Origin: Actinomadura flavalba DSM 45200
GTDB lineage: Bacteria > Actinomycetota > Actinomycetes > Streptosporangiales > Streptosporangiaceae
DNA: 64,000 bases
Assembly: GCF_000374305.1 (NCBI RefSeq)
Contig: NZ_KB894093.1
Span: 744,001-808,000 of the forward strand
Direction of reading: 5' to 3'
How positions within the stretch are numbered: position 1 is the first letter of the stretch; every line of letters begins with the position of its first letter. The position numbers and the translations under genes were made by a program. Below the pieces are notes generated by a model. The model did no database searches and was not told where the DNA came from. It was given only the letters and a program-made list of their open reading frames with translations. Below, piece after piece: positions 49,642 to 58,385 of this stretch.

Positions 49642-50481
49642 TTACTTGGGGTCGCCGAGCTCGACCGGCACGCCGACCAGCGAGCCGTACTCGGTCCAGG
49701 AACCGTCGTAGTTCTTCACGTTCTCCAGCCCGAGCAGCTCACGCAGCGCGAACCAGGTGTGCGAGGAACGCTCACCGATGCGGCAGTAGGCGATGGTGTC
49801 CTTGGAGAGGTCCACGCCGGCCTCGGTGTAGAGGGCGCGCAGCTCGTCGTCGGACTTGAAGGTGCCGTCGTCGTTGGCCGCCTTCGACCACGGGATCGAC
49901 CGGGCGGTCGGCACGTGACCGGCCCGCTGCGCCTGCTCCTGCGGCAGGTGCGCCGGGGCGAGGAGCTTGCCGGAGAACTCGTCCGGCGAGCGGACGTCGA
50001 TCAGGTTCTCCTTGCCGATGGCCTCGACGACCTCGTCGCGGAAGGCGCGGATCGAGAGGTCCTGGTCCTTGGCCTGGTACTGCGTGGCCGGGCGGGACGG
50101 GACGTCCTCGACGAGCTCGCGGGAGTCCAGCTCCCACTTCTTGCGCCCGCCGTCGAGCAGCTTGACGTTCGTGTGCCCGTACAGCTTGAAGTACCAGTAC
50201 GCGTAGGCCGCGAACCAGTTGTTGTTGCCGCCGTAGAGGATGACGAGGTCGTCGTTGGCGATGCCCTTGGACGACAGCAGTTCCTCGAAGCCCTGCCTGT
50301 CGACGAAGTCGCGGCGGACCGGGTCCTGGAGCTCGGTCTTCCAGTCGATCTTCACGGCGCCACGGATGTGGCCCTTGTCGTAGGCGGAGACGTCCTCATC
50401 GACCTCGACCAGCACCAGGCCGGGGTCATCGAGGTGGGCGTCCACCCAGTCGGCGTCCACCAGGACGTCGGAGCGGCTCAT
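49642..50481 (-). CDS. cysA: thiosulfate sulfurtransferase (two-domain rhodanese)
   Basis: 279 residues with two rhodanese domains. Active Cys233 sits in CRIGERSSHTW (rather than CRKGVT of animal rhodanese), matching actinobacterial CysA2. Transfers sulfane sulfur from thiosulfate to a thiophilic acceptor such as MoaD or Trx-linked partners. ATG 50481 overlaps the DUF4395 stop (ATGA); the operon DUF4395-cysA-sseC lies behind a Cys leader peptide. Confidence 0.93.
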   Translation of the reverse strand: MSRSDVLVDADWVDAHLDDPGLVLVEVDEDVSAYDKGHIRGAVKIDWKTELQDPVRRDFVDRQGFEELLSSKGIANDDLVILYGGNNNWFAAYAYWYFKLYGHTNVKLLDGGRKKWELDSRELVEDVPSRPATQYQAKDQDLSIRAFRDEVVEAIGKENLIDVRSPDEFSGKLLAPAHLPQEQAQRAGHVPTARSIPWSKAANDDGTFKSDDELRALYTEAGVDLSKDTIAYCRIGERSSHTWFALRELLGLENVKNYDGSWTEYGSLVGVPVELGDPK

Positions 50482-50915
50482 GCGGGAACCTCCCTGTCGG
50501 AGCGAATCTTCGTAGTGAGACGGCGGATCAGCAGATACATCTCGCAGCCGAGGCAGAACCCGAACGCCGCGTTCAGGAACGCCGCCCCCAGCGCGAAGGC
50601 GGTGGCACCGATACCGAGCCAGGTGATCCCAAGGGCGTACCCGAGCGTGCCGGTCACCGCGAAGACCAGGCCGACGGCCTGGGCGAAGCGGGGCGGGCGC
50701 GCGTCCTCGGTCTCGGCGGGAGGGCCGAGCCGGGGCCGGATCAGCGTCGCGAAGACGATGCCGTACGGGGCGAACCGCAGGCCGAGGAAGGTCGCGAGGG
50801 CGAACACCAGGGCCTGGGCGGCCAGCAGCACCCAGTTCTCCGTGAGGAGGACCGCGATGAGGACGATCGTCGTCAGGGCGGCGGCGAAGCGCTGCCCACG
50901 CGGATCGACCTGCAT
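50478..50915 (-). CDS. DUF4395 membrane protein
   Basis: 145 residues with four hydrophobic spans and the family signature GFCLGCEMYLLIRR (two cysteines near the membrane face) at the end. First structural gene of the sulfurtransferase operon; such proteins may feed or anchor sulfur transfer at the membrane. ATG 50915. Confidence 0.88.
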   Translation of the reverse strand: MQVDPRGQRFAAALTTIVLIAVLLTENWVLLAAQALVFALATFLGLRFAPYGIVFATLIRPRLGPPAETEDARPPRFAQAVGLVFAVTGTLGYALGITWLGIGATAFALGAAFLNAAFGFCLGCEMYLLIRRLTTKIRSDREVPA

Positions 50916-51026
50916 GGATTCTCCAGGCGGAGTGAGGGTGCGTACGTGCCGGTCTTCATCGCCTCGGTGCGAGCGAGGCGGGACGCCGAAAAGTCGGAGT
51001 GCTCGGGGACGGCGGGCTCAGATGCC

Positions 51027-51092
51027 TCAGACCATGCGACAGAGCGAAGCGGCCAGGCGGCAGAAATCCACCGCGCGGCGCTTCGTGAGCAT
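51027..51092 (-). CDS. cysteine-attenuation-type leader peptide of the sulfurtransferase operon
   Basis: 22 codons, ATG 51092 to TGA 51027. The peptide starts MLTKRRAVDFCRLAASLCR and fits the actinobacterial RRxVDxxRxxxxLC leader pattern, with Cys at two sites. It lies 111 bp before DUF4395 on the same strand. A 7-bp hairpin (CGCCTCG/CGAGGCG, 50960-50980) between leader and gene could be the attenuator. Low cysteine would stall ribosomes and raise expression. Confidence 0.78.
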   Translation of the reverse strand: MLTKRRAVDFCRLAASLCRMV

Positions 51093-51220
51093 CTGCTCTG
51101 TCCAGTAACGCACGGCCCGATGGTAAGCCGACGAACGCGGCGCTGTCACATCCATCTCAGGGAACGAGACGGTGACAGTTCTCTTCCCGCAGGTCACACC
51201 GCCGCCGCTCACGTCCCGGT

Positions 51221-51670
51221 TCACGCGACCGCCTCGCCCAGGGCCGCGATGACGTCGGCCTTGCGGGGCTGTCCGGCCGCGCGCCGCACGACGGTGCCGG
51301 CCGCGTCCAGGACGAGCACGGTCGGGGTGCGCAGGACGCCGAGCCGCCGGACGAGGTCGAGGTTCTCCTCGGCGTCGACCTCGACGTGGACGACGCCGTC
51401 GACCATGTCGGCCACCTCGCCGAGGACGCGGCGCGTCGCCCGGCAGGGGGCGCAGAACGCGCTGGAGAACTGGAGCAGGGTGGCGCGCTCACCGAGCACG
51501 GCGCCGCGCAGGTCGTAGACGTCGATCCGGTCGCCGGTCATGTCCGCCTCGTCCCGCCCGTCACCGGCGGCGGGCGCGACCCGGCGCAGCACACCGTCCC
51601 GGCGCCGCCGCACCAACCCGAAGATCGTCGCGGCAAGCAACACCCCAACCGCGACCCAAAGTCCCGTCAT
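51221..51670 (-). CDS. membrane-anchored thioredoxin-like protein
   Basis: 149 residues. N-terminal span (MTGLWVAVGVLLAATIFGLV) then a basic segment and a thioredoxin fold with the redox motif FCAPC (Cys73, Cys76) and cis-Pro LRTPTVLVL. The thiol domain probably faces the cytosol given the RRRR after the span. ATG 51670 is chosen; a longer frame to 51721 exists. Counterpart of ThiX in M. tuberculosis by position. Confidence 0.85.
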   Translation of the reverse strand: MTGLWVAVGVLLAATIFGLVRRRRDGVLRRVAPAAGDGRDEADMTGDRIDVYDLRGAVLGERATLLQFSSAFCAPCRATRRVLGEVADMVDGVVHVEVDAEENLDLVRRLGVLRTPTVLVLDAAGTVVRRAAGQPRKADVIAALGEAVA

Positions 51671-51743
51671 CCAAGACGACAACCACCCCCGAGTCCGAAT
51701 TCTTCCCGAGAAGACCCACACGACCCCGACCTCTACGGGTCAG

Positions 51744-51764
51744 GGCCGCGCCGAAGGCGCGGCC
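51744..51764 (-). terminator. hairpin after the DUF2993 gene
   Basis: GGCCGCGCC-GAA-GGCGCGGCC, a 9-bp stem with a GAA loop immediately downstream of the stop at 51769. Confidence 0.6.
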
Positions 51765-51768
51765 AATG

Positions 51769-52473
51769 TCACTGCTTGGCGGGGGTGTCGATCTGCTCCA
51801 GTTCGCTCAGTTTCACGTTCTCGGCCGTGGCCGAGACGCGGACGCCCTCGGGGGTGGGCTCGACGCGGCTGATGCGGGAGCCGACGGGCAGGTCGGTGAT
51901 CGGGACGTACCAGCTCAGCGCGGCGACCGGGAGGCGCACGCCGCCGGTGCCGACGGACGTCGGGGAGAGCTGGATGCCGCGCGCGGTGGGCTTGACGGCG
52001 ATGGTGGCGTCCCCGTCGAGCTGGAAGCCGAGGATCTGCCCGGAGAGCTGCACCTTGAGCTGGTCGCCCGCCTGGGCGATGCTCTGCACCTCCTTGGGCG
52101 CCCGCTCCTTGATCACGCTGTAGGGGAGGACGGCCGAGGCGGTGGCCGTCCGCGCGACGACGTTACTGGCGTTCCCGGCCGCGACCTCGCTCAGCGGCGC
52201 CCGCACGCCGCGCATGTCGATCTTCACGTCGCCCACGGTGACGCCCTGCCCGGTCCAGTCACCGATGGAGACGTCGATGCGCTCGTACTCGCCGCCGAGG
52301 GCCTGGGTGAGGAAGGGGATGCCGTGGATCGTCACGTCCGGCTGGGCGGCGAGGTCGTACTGCTGCGCGACCTGCCGGCCGATCTGGTTCTCGGCGACCC
52401 GCACGCCGATCCGGTCGGCGGCGACGAGGCCGACGGCGACCAGGACCAACAGGAACAGCAGGAACTTGCGCAT
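51769..52473 (-). CDS. DUF2993 (LmeA-like) secreted protein
   Basis: 234 residues. Signal or anchor span MRKFLLFLLVLVAVGLVAAD, then a repetitive beta/alpha domain (VTIHGIPFLTQALGGEYERI, the family hallmark GxPFL). The family includes LmeA, a lipomannan elongation factor, but here only the fold is recognised. ATG 52473. Confidence 0.85.
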   Translation of the reverse strand: MRKFLLFLLVLVAVGLVAADRIGVRVAENQIGRQVAQQYDLAAQPDVTIHGIPFLTQALGGEYERIDVSIGDWTGQGVTVGDVKIDMRGVRAPLSEVAAGNASNVVARTATASAVLPYSVIKERAPKEVQSIAQAGDQLKVQLSGQILGFQLDGDATIAVKPTARGIQLSPTSVGTGGVRLPVAALSWYVPITDLPVGSRISRVEPTPEGVRVSATAENVKLSELEQIDTPAKQ

Positions 52474-52596
52474 GGTTCTCCTCGCCCGGACACGATGGTC
52501 GCCCCACCTTATTCGCCGGAATGGTCACGGTGAGTCGCGCCCGGGGATGATCCGGAGGCGGTGTCCGGAGTCCCGGGGAATGACCTGGTTGTGAGA

Positions 52597-52857
52597 TCAG
52601 CCACCCGCGAACGGGGGCAGCACCTCGACGACGCCGCCGTCCGGCAGCTCGACCGACGCGTGCGCGCGGGTGCCGACCGGGGCGCCGTCGACCAGGAAGG
52701 AACTGCGGGCGACGACGCGCGCGAAGACGTCGTCCCGCCCGGCGCGCCGGGCGGCGTGGGCCAGCGCGTCGGCCAGCGTCGCGGCCTCGTACGGCTCCTC
52801 GGCGGTGCCGGCGGCGGCCTTGGCGGCGGCCCAGTAACGAATCGTTCCCTGCGGCAT
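52597..52857 (-). CDS. MoaD/ThiS-family sulfur carrier protein
   Basis: 86 residues, ubiquitin-like fold with [20 protein letters not shown] and the C-terminal [10 protein letters not shown]. The Gly-Gly end is the sulfur-carrying site (thiocarboxylate). Context next to a sulfurtransferase and thioredoxin supports a sulfur relay; whether for molybdopterin or another cofactor is not shown. ATG 52857, divergent from glnR. Confidence 0.88.
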   Translation of the reverse strand: MPQGTIRYWAAAKAAAGTAEEPYEAATLADALAHAARRAGRDDVFARVVARSSFLVDGAPVGTRAHASVELPDGGVVEVLPPFAGG

Positions 52858-52907
52858 GATCCCAGGATCGCAGACGCGCTGACGAGGCGTATCAGGCGAT
52901 GTCCCCA

Positions 52908-52935
52908 TTGCCGGAATGTGCCCCTCGGATATGAT
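52908..52935 (+). promoter_or_regulatory. glnR promoter candidate
   Basis: TTGCCG, a 16-nt spacer and TATGAT, a near-consensus -10, rare in this GC-rich DNA. It would start a ~135-nt leader before glnR. Confidence 0.55.
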
Positions 52936-53076
52936 TGTGTGCGAGGGACCCGGGCGATGAGGCCAAGGAGTTCGTTTCACAGCCCCGTCACGGCCACCCC
53001 GCCCCGCGGCCAGCGCCATGGCGCCGGGCTGGGACGAACCGCCCGGTCCACGGCTGTCATGGCGAGGAGGCGGCAC

Positions 53077-53793
53077 TTGAGCAGCTTGCTCTTGCTGACC
53101 AACGCACTGGAACCTTCCGACGAAGTCCTGCCCGCGCTCGGGCTGCTGCTGCACTCGGTCCGGGTCGCCCCGGCCGAGGGGTCGGCGCTCATCGACGCGC
53201 CACCGGCCGACATCGTCCTCGTGGACGCCCGCCGTGACCTGGTCCAGGCCAAGAGCCTGTGCCGGCTGCTGCGGACGACCGGGCTGGACTGCCCGCTGCT
53301 GGCGATCGTCACCGAGGGCGGCCTGGCCGCGCTCAGCCCCGAATGGGGCCTGGACGACGTCCTGCTCCAGACGGCCGGGCCCGCCGAGGTCGAGGCGCGG
53401 CTGCGGCTGGCCGTGGGGCGCGCGGCGTCCGTCGGCGAGGCCGACGACGTCCCGGGCGAGATCCGCAGCGGTGAGCTGACGATCGACGAGGCCACCTACA
53501 CCGCGCGGCTGCGCGGCCGGATTCTCGACCTCACGTTCAAGGAGTTCGAGCTGCTGAAGTACCTCGCGCAGCACCCGGGCCGGGTGTTCACGCGCGCGCA
53601 GCTCCTCCAGGAGGTGTGGGGGTACGACTACTTCGGCGGCACCCGCACGGTCGACGTGCACGTCCGGCGGCTGCGCGCCAAGCTCGGCGCCGAGTACGAG
53701 TCGCTGATCGGCACCGTGCGCAACGTCGGCTACCGGTTCGTGCCGGAGCACCGGGTCGGGGACGCCGAGGAGGCGCAGCCCGTCCCGTCCTGA
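53077..53793 (+). CDS. glnR: GlnR, orphan OmpR-type regulator of nitrogen metabolism
   Basis: 238 residues. The N-terminal receiver-like domain starts [20 protein letters not shown] and keeps the pocket [12 protein letters not shown], whose Asp is not phosphorylated in GlnR. The C-terminal winged helix has [40 protein letters not shown] and [10 protein letters not shown], nearly invariant among GlnR proteins. Controls glnA, amtB and nitrite genes. The start is TTG 53077 with GAGGAGG six bases upstream, consistent with [11 protein letters not shown] in relatives. No sensor kinase is adjacent, as expected for this orphan. Confidence 0.93.
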   Translation: MSSLLLLTNALEPSDEVLPALGLLLHSVRVAPAEGSALIDAPPADIVLVDARRDLVQAKSLCRLLRTTGLDCPLLAIVTEGGLAALSPEWGLDDVLLQTAGPAEVEARLRLAVGRAASVGEADDVPGEIRSGELTIDEATYTARLRGRILDLTFKEFELLKYLAQHPGRVFTRAQLLQEVWGYDYFGGTRTVDVHVRRLRAKLGAEYESLIGTVRNVGYRFVPEHRVGDAEEAQPVPS

Positions 53794-53809
53794 GAACGCG
53801 ACGTGTCAC

Positions 53810-53835
53810 GGCCCCGAACCCGCGGGTTCGGGGCC
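53810..53835. terminator. bidirectional terminator between glnR and pstB
   Basis: GGCCCCGAACCC / GGGTTCGGGGCC palindrome at the centre of convergent stops. Confidence 0.8.
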
Positions 53836-53845
53836 GTCGCGGTGC

Positions 53846-54622
53846 TCAGCCGAAGCGGCCGGTGATGTAGTCCTCGGTGGCCTGCTGCTCCGGTTTGGTG
53901 AAGATCTTGCTGGTGTCGTCGATCTCGATGAGCTTGCCGGGCTTGCCGGTGCCCGCGATCGTGAAGAACGCGGTGCGGTCGCTGACGCGCGCGGCCTGCT
54001 GCATGTTGTGGGTGACGATGACGATCGTGTACTGGTCCTTCAGCTTGGCGATGAGGTCCTCGATGGCCAGCGTCGAGATCGGGTCCAGCGCCGAGCACGG
54101 CTCGTCCATCAGCAGCACCTGCGGCTGCACGGCGATGGCGCGGGCGATGCACAGCCGCTGCTGCTGACCGCCCGACAGGCCCGCGCCGGGACGGCCCAGC
54201 CGGTCCTTGACCTCGTTCCACAGGTTCGCCCCGCGCAGCGACTCCTCCACGACGTCGTCCAGCTTGCCCTTGCCGCGCACGCCGTTCAGCTTGAGACCCG
54301 CCGCGACGTTGTCGTAGATCGACATCGTGGGGAACGGGTTGGGCCGCTGGAACACCATTCCGACCGTGCGGCGCACCGCGACGGGGTCGACCGACGGCCC
54401 GTACAGGTCGTCGTCGTCCAGCATGACCTTGCCCTCGACGCGGGCGCCCGGGATGACCTCGTGCATCCGGTTCAGCGTCCGCAGGAACGTGGACTTGCCG
54501 CAGCCGGACGGGCCGATGAACGCCGTCACCGAGCGCGGCTCGATCGTCATCGAGATGTCCTCGATGGCGTGGACGCCGCCGTAGTAGGCGTGCAGTCCGG
54601 AGACTTCGATCCGCTTGGCCAT
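53846..54622 (-). CDS. pstB: phosphate ABC transporter ATPase PstB
   Basis: 258 residues. Walker [10 protein letters not shown] (37-45), Q-loop VFQRPNPFP, signature [15 protein letters not shown], Walker [13 protein letters not shown] and THNMQQA. Energises the Pst complex. Last gene of pstSCAB, 22 bp from pstA. Confidence 0.97.
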   Translation of the reverse strand: MAKRIEVSGLHAYYGGVHAIEDISMTIEPRSVTAFIGPSGCGKSTFLRTLNRMHEVIPGARVEGKVMLDDDDLYGPSVDPVAVRRTVGMVFQRPNPFPTMSIYDNVAAGLKLNGVRGKGKLDDVVEESLRGANLWNEVKDRLGRPGAGLSGGQQQRLCIARAIAVQPQVLLMDEPCSALDPISTLAIEDLIAKLKDQYTIVIVTHNMQQAARVSDRTAFFTIAGTGKPGKLIEIDDTSKIFTKPEQQATEDYITGRFG

Positions 54623-54644
54623 GGGGTGCTTGCTCCTTGAGACG

Positions 54645-55529
54645 TCAGTGCCCGGCGGGCTTGAATCGGCGGGCGACGAGGCGGGCGGCCAGGTTGAGCA
54701 GCATGATGATGCCGATCAGCACGAGCGCGCCGGTCCAGGCCCGGTCGATGGAGTTCTGGTTGGGGTCGCTCGCCTGGTCCCAGATGAAGGTGGGGAGCGA
54801 ACCCTGGGGGCCGTCGAACGGGTTGGTGTTGATGGCCTTGGTGAAGAAGATCGTCAGCAGCAGCGGCGCCGTCTCGCCCATGATGCGGGCGACGGCGAGC
54901 ATGATGCCGGTGAGGATGCCGGTGAACGCCGTCGGCAGGATGACGAAGCAGATCGTCCGCCAGCGCGGCACGCCGAGCGCGTACGACGCCTCGCGCAGGT
55001 CGTTCGGGACGAGTTTCAGCATCTCCTCGGTGGCCCGCACGACGGTGGGGATCATGAGGATCGTCAGGGCGAGCGCCCCGGCGAAGCCGGAGAACGCGAA
55101 CCCGAACGTCAGCAGCCACAGCGCGAGGACGAACAGGCCCGCGACGATCGACGGGATGCCCGTCATGACGTCCACGAAGAACCCGATCGCGCGGGCGAGC
55201 CGCCCGTCGCCGCCGTACTCCACGAGGTAGATCGCGGTGAGGACGGCGATGGGGACGGCGATGACGCTGGCGATCGCGACCTGCTGGAGGGTGCCGATGA
55301 TGGCGTGGTAGGCGCCGCCGCCGACGTCCCGGCCGCCGACGCCGTTCATCGAGTAGCCGAAGAACGTGGGGTCGAGCCGGGCGAGACCGTTGGACACGAC
55401 CGTCCACAGCACCGACACGAGCGGAATCAGCGCCAGCCCGAACGCACCGTAGACGAGCACCTGCGCGACCCGGTCCTTGACCTTGCGTCCGACCGAGACG
55501 GTGCCGAGCGGGCTCGACGGGGCGGTCAT
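54645..55529 (-). CDS. pstA: phosphate ABC transporter permease PstA
   Basis: 294 residues, six predicted membrane spans, with the EAA loop [20 protein letters not shown]. Forms the channel with PstC. ATG 55529 overlaps the pstC stop by 4 bp (ATGA). Confidence 0.95.
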   Translation of the reverse strand: MTAPSSPLGTVSVGRKVKDRVAQVLVYGAFGLALIPLVSVLWTVVSNGLARLDPTFFGYSMNGVGGRDVGGGAYHAIIGTLQQVAIASVIAVPIAVLTAIYLVEYGGDGRLARAIGFFVDVMTGIPSIVAGLFVLALWLLTFGFAFSGFAGALALTILMIPTVVRATEEMLKLVPNDLREASYALGVPRWRTICFVILPTAFTGILTGIMLAVARIMGETAPLLLTIFFTKAINTNPFDGPQGSLPTFIWDQASDPNQNSIDRAWTGALVLIGIIMLLNLAARLVARRFKPAGH

Positions 55530-56509
55530 GTGAACTCCTTGCGGCGTGCGACGACGGCGCGGGCGGCCATGTTGACGAGCAGGGTGATGACGAAGAGGAC
55601 GAGGCCGGACGCGATGAGCGCGCCGCGGCCGTTCTCGGTGGCCTCGGCGAAGCTGTTGGCGATGTTGGCGGCGAAGGTGGCGCCGCCGTCCTCCAGCAGG
55701 TGCAGGTTGATGCCGGGCACGTACGTGAGGACCATCGCGACGGCGATGGTCTCGCCCATCGCGCGGCCGAGGCCGAGCATCGAGGCGCCGATGACGCCGG
55801 AGCGCCCGTAGGGCAGCACCGACATGCGGATCATCTCCCAGCGGGTGGCGCCCAGGGCCAGCGACGCCTCCACGTGCGCGCGCGGGACCTGGAGGAACAC
55901 CTCGCGGGAGATCGACGAGATGATCGGCAGGATCATGATCGCCAGCACGACCGAGGCGGTGAAGATCGAGTTCTTGCCGGGGCTGTCGCCGCCGAACAGC
56001 GGAATCCAGCCGAGCGCGGAGTTCAGCCCGGCGCTGATGCCCTCCATGTGCGGGGCGAGGACGGCCAGTCCCCACAGCCCGTACACGATGCTGGGCACGG
56101 CGGCGAGCAGGTCCACGACGTAGCCGAGGCCGGACGCGACGCGGCGCGGCGAGTAGAACGCGATGAACAGCGCGATGCCGACCGCGACGGGCGTCGCCAT
56201 GAGCATCGCGAGCAGCGACGACATGACGGTGCCGAACGCGAGCTGCGCGATGCCGAACTTCGGCGGGTTCGCGTTGGGGTTCCACTCCTGCGAGGTGAGG
56301 AAGCCCGCCTCGTTCGCCTGGAGCGCCGGGATCGCCTTCCAGACGAGGAACACGCCGATCGCGGCGATGATCGCGAGGACGGTGATCCCCGACCCGCGCG
56401 CCGCGCCGGCGAAGATCCTGTCACCGGCGCGGCCGGTGCTCATGGCCCGCGTGGGGGCGCGGTGCCGGGCCGTCTCCGCCTGGGACGCGAGGCCGGTCTC
56501 GGTGGTCAC
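55526..56509 (-). CDS. pstC: phosphate ABC transporter permease PstC
   Basis: 327 residues, six to seven spans, with the loop VEASLALGATRWEMIRMSVL and the large PstC periplasmic loop (SQEWNPNANPPKFG). GTG 56509 with AAGGAGA upstream; N-terminal ~35 residues are hydrophilic. Confidence 0.95.
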   Translation of the reverse strand: MTTETGLASQAETARHRAPTRAMSTGRAGDRIFAGAARGSGITVLAIIAAIGVFLVWKAIPALQANEAGFLTSQEWNPNANPPKFGIAQLAFGTVMSSLLAMLMATPVAVGIALFIAFYSPRRVASGLGYVVDLLAAVPSIVYGLWGLAVLAPHMEGISAGLNSALGWIPLFGGDSPGKNSIFTASVVLAIMILPIISSISREVFLQVPRAHVEASLALGATRWEMIRMSVLPYGRSGVIGASMLGLGRAMGETIAVAMVLTYVPGINLHLLEDGGATFAANIANSFAEATENGRGALIASGLVLFVITLLVNMAARAVVARRKEFT

Positions 56510-56601
56510 GGATTCTCCTTCTCGGGGTCCGCCGGTCGAACGGGGTCCGGCCCCGTCACCGCGGTCGGCGGTGACGGGGCTGGCGGGGCCGTGTCCTGCG
56601 G

Positions 56602-57699
56602 TCAGGACAGGGCCTTGACGGACGCCTGGACCTTGGTGAGCACGGCGTCGGGCACCGGCGCGTAGCCGAGGCCGTTGAGGGCCTTCTGGCCGTCGGCGCT
56701 GGCCGTGTAGGTCAGGAAGGACTTGACGAACTTGGCCTGCTCGGCCGGGAGGCCCTTGGTGCAGGCGATCTCGTAGGTCACGAGGACGATCGGGTAGGCA
56801 CCCGCCTCCTTCGTGGCGTAGTCGATCTTGAGGGCGAGGTCGTTGCCGGTGCCGACGACCTCGGCGCCCGCGACGGCCTTGGAGGCGCTGTCGGCGGAGA
56901 GCTTGGTGTACTCGCCCGCGCCGTTCTTGACCTGCGCGGTCTGGAGCTTGTTGTTCTCGGCGTAGGACATCTCGACGTAGGAGATGGCGCCCTTGGTGCT
57001 CTTGACCTGCGAGGTGACGCCATCGGACTTGTTGGCGCCCTGGCCGGTGGAGTTCGGCCACTTCTTGGCCGGTTCCCACTGCCAGGCGTCGGCGGCGGTG
57101 GCCTTGAGGTACTTGGTGAAGTTGTCGGTGGTGCCCGACTCGTCCGCGCGGTAGACCGTCTTGATCGGGTCGGAGGGCAGCTTGGCGCCCTCGTTCTCCT
57201 TGGCGATCGCGGGATCGTTCCAGGTCTTGATCTTCCCGCTGAAGATGCCCGCGATGGTCGCCGGGGAGAGCTTCAGGCCGTCCACGCCGTCGAGGTTGTA
57301 GACGACCGCGACCGGGCCGACGACCATCGGCAGGTTGAGGGCGTCGCCGCCGGTGCAGCGCGTCTTGGCGGCCTGGGCCTCCTCGGGCTTGAGCGCCGAG
57401 TCCGAGCCGGCGAACGCGACCTGCCCCTGGTTGAAGAGCTGGATGCCCGCGCCCGAGCCGTTGGCGTTGTAGTTCAGGCTCGCGCCGGCGCACTTGCTGG
57501 CGTAGATCTTCGTCCACTCTTCGATCGCGTTCTTCTGCGCGCTCGACCCGGCGGCGTTGACCGTGCCGGTCGCACAGTCGATGTCGCCGGAGGGGGCGGC
57601 CGACGTGGGGGTGTTGGCGTCGCTGCCGCAGGCCGACAGGGCCACCACACCCGCCACGACCACGCCGCCGAGCGCGGCGAGCCGGGAACCGTTCTTCAC
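56602..57699 (-). CDS. pstS: phosphate-binding lipoprotein PstS
   Basis: 365 residues. Lipobox VALSACGS, then the family phosphate site pieces GTVNAAGSSAQKNAI and YRADESGTTDNF. Captures phosphate outside the membrane for PstCA. GTG 57699 with AGGAGA upstream. Expression is probably PhoP-controlled through the PHO box at 57802-57845. Confidence 0.96.
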   Translation of the reverse strand: MKNGSRLAALGGVVVAGVVALSACGSDANTPTSAAPSGDIDCATGTVNAAGSSAQKNAIEEWTKIYASKCAGASLNYNANGSGAGIQLFNQGQVAFAGSDSALKPEEAQAAKTRCTGGDALNLPMVVGPVAVVYNLDGVDGLKLSPATIAGIFSGKIKTWNDPAIAKENEGAKLPSDPIKTVYRADESGTTDNFTKYLKATAADAWQWEPAKKWPNSTGQGANKSDGVTSQVKSTKGAISYVEMSYAENNKLQTAQVKNGAGEYTKLSADSASKAVAGAEVVGTGNDLALKIDYATKEAGAYPIVLVTYEIACTKGLPAEQAKFVKSFLTYTASADGQKALNGLGYAPVPDAVLTKVQASVKALS

Positions 57700-57801
57700 C
57701 GGAGGGTCTCCTCTGAGGTTTCGTCTTCGCGGCGGGCCCCGTGGCGGGTCCGGACCTTGTGTCCAGGGGGCGGGGTCGCCGTCGAATGCGAAGTTAGGCA
57801 G

Positions 57802-57845
57802 GAGAGGTGACCAGACACCCCGGTTGAGATGAACGGAGAGTGAAC
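57802..57845 (-). promoter_or_regulatory. PHO box of pstS
   Basis: On the minus strand, four contiguous 11-bp units: GTTCACTCTCC (57845-57835), GTTCATCTCAA (57834-57824), a poor CCGGGGTGTCT, and GGTCACCTCTC (57812-57802). These match the Streptomyces PhoP direct-repeat consensus G(T/G)TCAYYYRSS in both sequence and 11-bp phase. Confidence 0.82.
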
Positions 57846-57889
57846 TGGGCCGGGCAGACCTACGAAGAACGTCCCGATTTGCCATGTCG

Positions 57890-57915
57890 CTGAGATGAAC
57901 ACGCAGGTCATGAAC
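57890..57915 (-). promoter_or_regulatory. extra PHO-box-like units in the pstS/57936 divergent region
   Basis: GTTCATGACCT (57915-57905) and GTTCATCTCAG (57900-57890). The second unit is exactly 55 bp (5 x 11) from the main box, but the first is 15 bp away and out of phase. They lie just before the gene at 57936 and could give it phosphate control. Confidence 0.5.
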
Positions 57916-57935
57916 GCGTAGATAGCCTTGTTTGT

Positions 57936-58385
57936 ATGGGTTTCAACGTGTTCGCCAGGAAGGTCCGCGACGCCGAGCAGCCCTGCGCGCGACGCCTCCG
58001 CGCGCTCGCCCTGATCGAGGACAGCCGGGGGCTGTGGCACGCCGACATCGCCGCCTACGACGTCCGCCGCCGCGCCGCCAAACGGGCGGGCCGCCGCGTT
58101 CCGGACGAACCGTTCCCCCACGTCCCGCGCCGCTGGTACGGCGACGCCCGCGCCGCCGCCGTCCACGCGCTGGCGTACGGACGGGCACGGCTCGACGCCC
58201 CTCCCCCGCTCGGCCTCCTGGTGGACGCCTGCCTGGCCGCCGACGGCGACCCCGGCGCGGAGGTGCGCGCCGAGGCCGCCGCCTACAAGGGCCCGCCCGC
58301 GCTGCGGCGGATGGCCCGGCTGATCGTCATGGCCGCCGACGGCGACGCGCCGGGGGTCGTCACGTCCCGGGCGTTCCGTACATGA
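57936..58385 (+). CDS. unrecognised basic protein divergent from pstS
   Basis: 149 residues, Arg/Ala-rich, helical, soluble (ADIAAYDVRRRAAKRAGRRV, PPALRRMARLIVMAADG). No family recognised. ATG 57936 has no clear ribosome site. The 3' end overlaps mshD by 26 bp tail-to-tail. PHO-like units lie upstream, so a phosphate-starvation link is possible. Confidence 0.6.
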   Translation: MGFNVFARKVRDAEQPCARRLRALALIEDSRGLWHADIAAYDVRRRAAKRAGRRVPDEPFPHVPRRWYGDARAAAVHALAYGRARLDAPPPLGLLVDACLAADGDPGAEVRAEAAAYKGPPALRRMARLIVMAADGDAPGVVTSRAFRT

